NCBI GenBank assembly: GCA_021795535.1
Contig: JAJYPG010000016.1
Location: 1-10,603, forward strand
DNA: 10,603 bases
DNA from: Planctomycetota bacterium
GTDB lineage: Bacteria; Planctomycetota; Phycisphaerae; WQYP01
Direction: 5' to 3'
This document shows positions 6,205-10,603 of the stretch, piece by piece (position 1 is the stretch's first letter; every line of letters starts with the position of its first letter). Position numbers and translations under genes: made by a program. Under the pieces are notes generated by a model that worked only from the letters and a program-made list of their open reading frames with translations, had not been told where the DNA came from and did not search any database.

Positions 6205-6224
6205 AAACCTCCGGAGTCGCATGA
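6201..6224 (+). CDS. Possible 7-codon mini-ORF coupled to the GT4 start
   Basis: ATG AAA ACC TCC GGA GTC GCA TGA. It begins in an ATGA overlap with the preceding leader and ends in an ATGA overlap with the glycosyltransferase start at 6221. It could hand ribosomes from the strong upstream site to the GT4 start. Short enough to be chance. Confidence 0.22.
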   Translation: MKTSGVA

Positions 6225-7372
6225 CGCGCAAAGTAATTTTTCTCATCACAGACCTTGACCTGGGCGGTTGTCCGCTTTTACTCCTGCGCATTGTGCGCGA
6301 TCTTAAGGCTCGTGGTCGCATTGCCCCGCTGGTGGTAAGCATTAAATCGCCCGGACCTGTGGCACGCTGGATACGTCTTGCCGGGGTGGAAGTGGTGGGC
6401 CTGCATGCCGCCGGACCGACGGATTACCGCGCTGCGGCGCGCTGGGTGCGTCTGCTTGATGACCAGAAGCCGGATGCTGTTTTCAGCATGTTGGTTCATG
6501 CGAATTTGCTCGCGACGCTGGCCTCTCCGTTTGCTTCACCTTGCGTTTATATCCAATCGCTCCATACGCTTCAGCCAGAACCGCAGTGGCACTGGCGTGC
6601 CGGCGGCATCCTTGGTGGGCTAAGTTCGGGTGTTGTGGCACCCTCCCGCGCCATTTTTCATCGTCTTGCCAAGGAGGGGTTTACCGGCCCCGAATGGGTA
6701 ATACCCAACGGGATAGATGTGGAAGTTTTTCAAAATGCCGAGCAGGTTCCCGTGGCCGATCGTCCGTGGCCAGCCAATGCCCTGGTGGCGGGTTATATTG
6801 GGCGTTTTGATCCGGTCAAACGGCTGGATGTTCTGTTACGCGGGTTTGCCACGCTGCTGCTAAGCGACTATGACCGCTGGCGTCGTCTGTATTTGGCGAT
6901 GATCGGTTACGGTCCGATGGAATCGCGTCTGCGCGCCTTGGCAGTGGAACTGGGTATTGTTTCGCATGTGGCGTTCCCAGGCCCCACGGCCAGGCCACAA
7001 GAATGGTATAAATGCTTTGATGTGTTCATAAATCCATCTATAGTGGAGGGCTTCGGGCTTTCCGCCGTTGAAGCCATGGCCGCCGGAGTGCCGGTGGTCG
7101 CCTGTCGCGGCGGGGCCGTCAGCGAGATTATTACCCATGGTGCCAGCGGCTGGCTGGTGGATGGGGGGGTGGCCAGGAATGAATTTTCCCAGGCCGACGC
7201 CAATTACTCCACTGCCGCAGGCGACGCGTTAGCCGAGGGTATCGCGACGGTACTGGGGGATTCAGCACTGAAGCAGCGCCTTGTGGAGGGGGGGAAGAAC
7301 CGAGTAGTGGGGGAATATACCACGCTGCGTATGATTGACCGTTATGAACAGCTTTTAACCACAATTCTTTAA
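6221..7372 (+). CDS. Family 4 glycosyltransferase (GT-B fold)
   Basis: This 383-residue protein is a retaining GT4 (glycosyl transferases group 1). The N-terminal Rossmann domain begins with KVIFLITDLDLGGC (4-17), where most relatives have GGAER; an APSRAIFHRL segment (140-149) and IPNGID (161-166) lead into the C-terminal domain with GYIGRFDPVKRLDVLL (191-206, including the donor-phosphate-contacting R195/K200 pair) and the EX7E motif E276-GFGLSAV-E284 in VEGFGLSAVEAMAAGVPVVA. It transfers a sugar from a nucleotide donor, probably in synthesis of a cell-surface glycan; the specificity is not readable. The ATG at 6221 has GGAG only 4 nt before it and overlaps a mini-ORF stop. An in-frame TTG at 6155 behind a near-perfect Shine-Dalgarno is the alternative start. 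The last codons and stop match the end of the intergenic palindromic repeat over 14 nt (7358-7371). Confidence 0.88.
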   Translation: MTRKVIFLITDLDLGGCPLLLLRIVRDLKARGRIAPLVVSIKSPGPVARWIRLAGVEVVGLHAAGPTDYRAAARWVRLLDDQKPDAVFSMLVHANLLATLASPFASPCVYIQSLHTLQPEPQWHWRAGGILGGLSSGVVAPSRAIFHRLAKEGFTGPEWVIPNGIDVEVFQNAEQVPVADRPWPANALVAGYIGRFDPVKRLDVLLRGFATLLLSDYDRWRRLYLAMIGYGPMESRLRALAVELGIVSHVAFPGPTARPQEWYKCFDVFINPSIVEGFGLSAVEAMAAGVPVVACRGGAVSEIITHGASGWLVDGGVARNEFSQADANYSTAAGDALAEGIATVLGDSALKQRLVEGGKNRVVGEYTTLRMIDRYEQLLTTIL

Positions 7373-7401
7373 TTTTTTTACTCGATTTTCTTTTTCCCGC
7401 C

Positions 7402-7463
7402 TATAGTATGAATTTTCACTGAATGCCGCCAGTAATAGTAGTTCTACTGCTAGCTGAGGCGGT
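7402..7463 (+). promoter_or_regulatory. Possible mraZ promoter and leader hairpin
   Basis: TATAGT at 7402-7407 is a fair -10 box, with TTTACT at 7377-7382 as a poor -35 (19-nt spacing). Downstream, CCGCC (7426-7430) can pair with GGCGG (7458-7462) and AGTAG (7437-7441) with CTACT (7444-7448), forming a stem within a stem. A second -10-like TACAAT is at 7490-7495. Which, if any, drives mraZ cannot be decided by reading. Confidence 0.25.
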
Positions 7464-7520
7464 CCTAAGCCCGTCAATATACCGACGTGTACAATATTTA
7501 TTTGCAATTTCCTAATGAAG

Positions 7521-7575
7521 TGGATAGATTTAGGTCGATGTGGATGGAAGTGGAGAGGAATGGAGCAAAAGGGAT
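7521..7575 (+). promoter_or_regulatory. Candidate MraZ operator: TGGA boxes with 10-bp period
   Basis: Starting at 7521 and stepping by exactly 10 nt, the rows begin TGGAT, TAGGT, TGGAT, TGGAG, TGGAG and GGGAT, so five of six carry TGGA or GGGA in phase. E. coli MraZ binds TGGGN boxes separated by 5 nt, which is also a 10-bp period, upstream of its own gene. The array ends 33 nt before the mraZ ATG. The match of spacing, position and G-rich box supports autoregulation; the box is TGGA rather than TGGG. Confidence 0.6.
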
Positions 7576-7608
7576 TGAGTTGTTGACTATACGGGAGTTG
7601 GCTGTACG

Positions 7609-8091
7609 ATGTTTTTGTCTGGCACTTACCACCACACGATTGATGGCAAGAATCGCCTGGCCGTACCGGCCATCTTCCGCAAGGAATTTGATCGTACCGG
7701 CATTGAAAAACTGCTGGTTGCCAAAGCTGTAAGAGTTCAGGGTCCGGAAAACAGGAGTTGGTACTGCTTGCAAATTGTTCCACGCTCCATTTATGAGGCC
7801 TCGGTTGACTGTATGGCCCAGGCGGGCAAGGTGAAGCACACAGCCCTTGAGTTTCAGGCAATAGATGAAATTTTCGCTGATGTCGGCCAGATGGAAATAG
7901 ATGCTCAGGGCCGCATCCTTATTCCCGACGAATTCATGCTTCGTCCCAACGCCGAGGATGGCGTGTTTGGTAAACGTATTTTAGGTACCGATGTGGCTGT
8001 TTGCGGCGGTGGTGACATGATCACCATCTGGAATATGGATGAACATCGCGAATACCGGAAATTTCGGCAGCACAAGGATGTTGCTGCCTAG
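7609..8091 (+). CDS. mraZ: MraZ transcriptional regulator
   Basis: This 160-residue protein consists of two SpoVT/AbrB-like (MraZ) half-domains. The first opens MFLSGTYHHTIDGKNRLAVPAIFR (D12, K14, R16), the second has DAQGRILIPDEF (D98, Q100, R102), and it closes with ITIWNMDEHREY. MraZ forms a ring and binds repeated DNA boxes at the head of the division and cell-wall cluster, repressing its own operon. The family is usually near 143 residues; the extra length lies between the halves (about 41-55, VRVQGPENRSWYCLQI) and in the second half (about 117-135). The ATG at 7609 fits the conserved start; GGGAG at 7593-7597 is 11 nt away. A candidate binding array lies just upstream. Unlike in most genomes, rsmH does not follow directly: 449 nt with a terminator intervene. 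Confidence 0.93.
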   Translation: MFLSGTYHHTIDGKNRLAVPAIFRKEFDRTGIEKLLVAKAVRVQGPENRSWYCLQIVPRSIYEASVDCMAQAGKVKHTALEFQAIDEIFADVGQMEIDAQGRILIPDEFMLRPNAEDGVFGKRILGTDVAVCGGGDMITIWNMDEHREYRKFRQHKDVAA

Positions 8092-8480
8092 GCTGGCGTA
8101 ATGCCAAGGCAAGGAAGCCAGGAAGCCAGCCCCAAAACAACTTGAACCCACAACGCGCAGCCATGGACGGCCCGGCGCAGCGTGGGTTCAAAAAAAGACG
8201 CACGGAAGCGTCTGGATTCTCTGGGTTAAATCGGGTTCAAGGATGAACGCGAAATAACCAGGCAGCAGCAGGCATCGTTCCGGCGCACATGGATGTGTCG
8301 CCGGAACGCCGCCCCTGACCACTCGATTAATATCGTCGGCAGGACGCCGGCGGGAAAATGGCTCGCGGAGCGGGCCAATGTGTCGCAGCTATTATGTCAT
8401 GGACGAAGCGACACATGCCACGGATCGGCTGGATGGGGGCATGGCGGCCAAGCGTGCTCCCATCCTACTTTGTTTTTTTC
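8091..8480 (+). ncRNA. Candidate structured RNA between mraZ and rsmH
   Basis: A run of inverted repeats fills this gap: GGCTGGC/GCCAGCC at 8091-8131 (loop with tandem GGAAGCCA), TTGAACCCAC/GTGGGTTCAA at 8142-8191 (perfect, 30-nt loop), AGACGC/GCGTCT at 8196-8213, CGTTCCGGCG+CACA / TGTG+CGCCGGAACG at 8276-8308 with one bulged base, ATGTGTCGC/GCGACACAT at 8378-8416, then the terminator hairpin at 8431-8465. ATGTGTCGC occurs twice directly and once inverted. I recognise no known RNA family: conserved RNase P, tmRNA and SRP elements are absent. It could be an independent small RNA of about 340-390 nt, a long mraZ 3' UTR, or an rsmH attenuator. The absence of a good promoter inside favours part of the mraZ transcript. 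Confidence 0.42.
8431..8479 (+). terminator. Rho-independent terminator between mraZ and rsmH
   Basis: GGATGGGGGCATG (8431-8443) pairs along all 13 positions with CGTGCTCCCATCC (8453-8465), two of them G-U, around a 9-nt loop. A T-rich tract follows, with seven consecutive T at 8473-8479. A further small stem TCGTCT/AGACGA (8479-8497) follows. It should separate mraZ (and any RNA after it) from rsmH, or act as an attenuator. Confidence 0.85.
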
Positions 8481-8540
8481 GTCTTATTGTGAGACGATTT
8501 TCGCCATCACGCGCAGGTGCGATTCCTGCCGAAGGTTCAC

Positions 8541-9452
8541 ATGGACGCTGGTGAGCACGGCCATGATCCTGTTTTACTCAAGCAGGTGTTATCAATTCTG
8601 CAACCCCGTCCCGGCGAGGTTGCCTTGGATTGCACTGCGGGCCGTGGTGGCCACGCCTTGGCACTGGCCAGTGATCTTGGGCCGACTGGAACGATTATTT
8701 GTGTTGATGCCGACCCGGAGAATCTGGCCTATGCCAGAGAACGCCTTTCTGCCAGTCCGGCTCAATGCCGCTTTTTTCACGCCAATTTCGCCGAAATGGT
8801 CGACGTGCTTTCAGCCGTTGGACTCAAGGAGGTGGATATGATTCTTGCCGATCTAGGTGTCTCCACCAACCAACTGCTGACCACCCGGTATGGACTTGGT
8901 TTTTCCGTTGATGCTCCCCTGGATATGCGACTGGATCCGCGGCTCTCACGCAGCGCCGCGGATCTGGTGCGTAATTTATCGGAAAAGCAGCTCGCGGACC
9001 TTATTTTTAACAATGCCCAGGAACGGTTTTCCCGTCGTATTGCCCGATTGATAGTTGAAACCCGCAAAACGACGCCCATTCTTACCACACAACAACTTGC
9101 CTCTGTGGTACGCAGCGCTGTCGGGCCGACACCCTACGGACAAATGGATTCCGCCACGCGAACCTTTCAGGCCTTGCGTATGGCGGTGAATGGCGAAATG
9201 GAAAATCTCCAGAGTTTTCTTGATGCTGTTCCCCGCTGCATTAAACCCGGTGCCCGCGCCGCTGTCATCAGTTTTCATTCTGGCGAGGACCGATTGGTTA
9301 AACAGGCCACACGCCAGTGGCAGGCCGCTGGCTGGTGTGACGTGCTAACACCCAGGCCGCTGATTCCAGATGATTTGGAAATTGCCCGCAACCCGCGCAG
9401 TCGCAGCGCCAAATTGCGGGGTGTTAAATTTTTGCTCCGGGCACAGGCGTGA
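8541..9452 (+). CDS. rsmH: 16S rRNA (cytosine-1402-N4)-methyltransferase RsmH (MraW)
   Basis: This 303-residue enzyme transfers a methyl group from SAM to N4 of C1402 in the 16S decoding centre. Visible are the start HDPVLLKQVL (8-17), the SAM-binding ALDCTAGRGGHA (28-39, family DGTxGxGGH), VDAD (55-58), LADLGVSTNQL (102-112), YGLGFSVDAPLDMRLDP (117-133), ATRTFQALRMAVNGEMENL (205-223), VISFHSGEDRLVK (242-254, family SFHSLEDR) and the C-terminal NPRSRSAKLRGVKF (284-297). Length is normal for the family (about 310). The ATG at 8541 follows GAAGG with a 5-nt spacer and puts the conserved HxPVLL at the right distance; a GTG at 8517 has no ribosome binding site. It is usually coupled to mraZ and ftsL; here it is preceded by a terminator and followed by a LysM protein, so it probably has its own promoter or is reached by read-through. 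Confidence 0.95.
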   Translation: MDAGEHGHDPVLLKQVLSILQPRPGEVALDCTAGRGGHALALASDLGPTGTIICVDADPENLAYARERLSASPAQCRFFHANFAEMVDVLSAVGLKEVDMILADLGVSTNQLLTTRYGLGFSVDAPLDMRLDPRLSRSAADLVRNLSEKQLADLIFNNAQERFSRRIARLIVETRKTTPILTTQQLASVVRSAVGPTPYGQMDSATRTFQALRMAVNGEMENLQSFLDAVPRCIKPGARAAVISFHSGEDRLVKQATRQWQAAGWCDVLTPRPLIPDDLEIARNPRSRSAKLRGVKFLLRAQA

Positions 9453-9485
9453 GAAGCGTTTGGCCCTAGCCCGGTTAATGTTGTC

Positions 9486-9530
9486 GGCTCGCGGATGAAC
9501 CGAGCCATAAAGGTTGAAGGATCGTATAAA
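9486..9530 (+). promoter_or_regulatory. Hairpin and possible -10 box before the LysM gene
   Basis: GGCTCG (9486-9491) and CGAGCC (9501-9506) are perfect complements with a 9-nt loop but no T-run, and TATAAA lies at 9525-9530 with no clear -35. They fall in the 157-nt gap between rsmH and the LysM gene, so a separate promoter for the latter is possible but weakly supported. Confidence 0.22.
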
Positions 9531-9609
9531 GTTTACATGTCGCCCCCGCGATGGATCGTGATTTTTGGGCGGCAGCGGATATACCCAATCAACCGGGAGG
9601 TTGAAAATC

Positions 9610-10578
9610 ATGAGTCGTGATACACGTATTGGAATGGTTACCGGTCTGGCCCTCATTGTCCTGATAGGGGCATTGCTCTCTATGTATCTGGATCGGGTGA
9701 AGTCCTCGGTGCAGCCCGCCACTCTTGGCTCACTGGGCAGTTCGTTTCGTCAATCTCTCCTCAATCCGCCGGGGGCCTTTGTGCCACCGCCGCCATCCGC
9801 CCATCCGGTTTCTTCCGTGACTGGTGCCGTAGGCAACAACCAGTCTCGTCCGTCGGCTGCAACGGCACAATCCGCGTTGGCCGGTTATCCCGCCGCGCCC
9901 GTCGTGGTGGCCATGGGAAATGTTTATGGCCACAGCGGCTCCCGGCTTGCCCCGGTCACGGGCGGCACGCGTATCGGTCTGGCTCCGGTAAGCAGCTTCG
10001 CATCAGTCAATGGTCGCTCGGCTGGCGCAGCGGCGAGCGGGACCATGTCTTCGCAAACCGGTGGTTCGCGCATCTACACTGTAAAATCTGGTGATACCCT
10101 GACCCACATCGCGTGGCTGTGTTATCACGACGGTGGTCCGCTGGCCGTGCGGCGGATAGTTGCGGCCAATCCCAAAACGCTCAAAAATGCGCGTAGTATG
10201 CTCCATATTGGTCAGCGATTGCTCATTCCATCCGCTGGAACCGATGCCGTTTCACAGCGTTCCAGCCTGCACCTGACACAGCTTGCCGCCACCACGAATT
10301 CCGGCAGCCTTCCGGGAATGCGGCATGCCCAACAAGCCGCCAAACAATTTATCAAAGGCTTTTTTCCAGGATCCTCTCCGGCCCAACCAGCCTCTGTTTC
10401 CGGGAAGTTGATTACTTACCGTGTTAAGCCGCATGACACACTTTCATCCATAGCCCAGCGGTTTATGGGCAGCGCATCGGCGGGAAATGTGAAACAAATC
10501 ATGCGTGTCAATCACATTGCCGATGCCAGCAACCTGGCTATTGGCACCGTCCTGCACATTACCCCGGCCCACAATTAA
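9610..10578 (+). CDS. Membrane-anchored protein with two LysM domains
   Basis: This 322-residue protein starts at the ATG at 9610, which follows GGGAGGT (9595-9601) with an 8-nt spacer. Residues 1-7 are short and basic, 8-27 form one hydrophobic segment (signal anchor), and 28-155 are a low-complexity Pro/Ala/Ser/Gly linker with PPPP at 59-62, long enough to span the periplasm. LysM 1 is at 156-207 (YTVKSGDTLTHIAWLCY...IVAANP...LHIGQRLLIP), LysM 2 at 270-317 (YRVKPHDTLSSIAQRF...IMRVNHI...LAIGTVLHIT). LysM binds N-acetylglucosamine in peptidoglycan, so the protein would tie the inner membrane to the wall; no catalytic domain is present. It occupies the place after rsmH where the small single-pass division protein FtsL is normally encoded, which suggests a division or wall role, but there is no visible similarity to FtsL. 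Confidence 0.88.
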   Translation: MSRDTRIGMVTGLALIVLIGALLSMYLDRVKSSVQPATLGSLGSSFRQSLLNPPGAFVPPPPSAHPVSSVTGAVGNNQSRPSAATAQSALAGYPAAPVVVAMGNVYGHSGSRLAPVTGGTRIGLAPVSSFASVNGRSAGAAASGTMSSQTGGSRIYTVKSGDTLTHIAWLCYHDGGPLAVRRIVAANPKTLKNARSMLHIGQRLLIPSAGTDAVSQRSSLHLTQLAATTNSGSLPGMRHAQQAAKQFIKGFFPGSSPAQPASVSGKLITYRVKPHDTLSSIAQRFMGSASAGNVKQIMRVNHIADASNLAIGTVLHITPAHN

Positions 10579-10603
10579 ATCCAGTCCGCGCCTTCACCGT
10601 GTA

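Noticed and set aside
7583..7593. TTGACT as a -35 box for mraZ
   Set aside because: It lies only 20 nt before the start codon, leaving no room for a -10 and transcription start.
8184..8238. GGGTTCAA repeats resembling tRNA T-arms
   Set aside because: No acceptor, D or anticodon stems can be drawn around them, and one copy is already paired in the 8142-8191 stem.
8091..8480. Known housekeeping RNAs (RNase P, tmRNA, SRP RNA) in the mraZ-rsmH gap
   Set aside because: AAGGAAGCCAGG at about 8110-8121 recalls the SRP GGAAGGAAGCAGCC loop but the flanking pairs are absent; the RNase P GAGGAAAGUCC core and the tmRNA tRNA-like ends are not present.
8293..8841. 182-codon + strand frame across the mraZ-rsmH gap
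   Set aside because: It runs through two hairpins and the terminator, overlaps rsmH in another frame, and is rich in Cys/Arg/His like a non-coding frame.

Overview
The window reads as a piece of bacterial chromosome with every convincing gene on the + strand. The mraZ-rsmH pair, the outer-membrane barrel end, the periplasmic YceI-type proteins and the low density of classical promoter motifs suggest a Gram-negative-type bacterium. The divergent, unusually spaced cell-wall cluster start and the style of the glycosyltransferases and IspD-like protein make me favour Planctomycetota (Phycisphaerae-like). That placement is an inference from protein character only, since no 16S or other marker is present.

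Layout. (1) 1-2206: the 3' end of an outer-membrane beta-barrel gene, then two tandem YceI-family genes with signal sequences, tightly packed (13-nt gap, then an ATGA overlap), most likely one envelope operon. (2) 2207-2885: non-coding, with two related palindromic repeats and a perfect hairpin. (3) 2886-3978: a XerC/XerD-type tyrosine recombinase followed by a strong intrinsic terminator. (4) 4066-4882: an extended -10 promoter overlapped by a perfect inverted repeat, then a GT2 glycosyltransferase. (5) 4883-5322: non-coding, with a second, shorter copy of the palindromic repeat and a perfect 10+1+10 palindrome just before the next ribosome binding site. (6) 5323-7372: a divergent IspD-family cytidylyltransferase and a GT4 glycosyltransferase, joined by a 166-nt segment that holds very strong Shine-Dalgarno sequences and tiny ORFs chained by GTGA/ATGA overlaps. 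(7) 7373-10578: the start of a division/cell-wall cluster: mraZ preceded by TGGA boxes at 10-bp period (candidate MraZ operator), a 450-nt gap packed with hairpins and ending in a terminator, rsmH, then a membrane-anchored double-LysM protein in the position where ftsL is usually found.

How the genes fit together. Most concern the envelope: outer-membrane channel and YceI lipid-binding proteins, two sugar transferases, an isoprenoid-type cytidylyltransferase (isoprenoids feed the lipid carriers used by such transferases), and the mraZ/rsmH/LysM cluster linking transcriptional control, ribosome modification and peptidoglycan binding. The recombinase is the housekeeping type used to resolve chromosome dimers, although its insertion leaves its exact role open.

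The least explained material is the hairpin-rich mraZ-rsmH spacer, the chained mini-ORFs before the GT4 gene, and the intergenic palindromic repeat family. No tRNA, rRNA, CRISPR array or transposase gene was seen.
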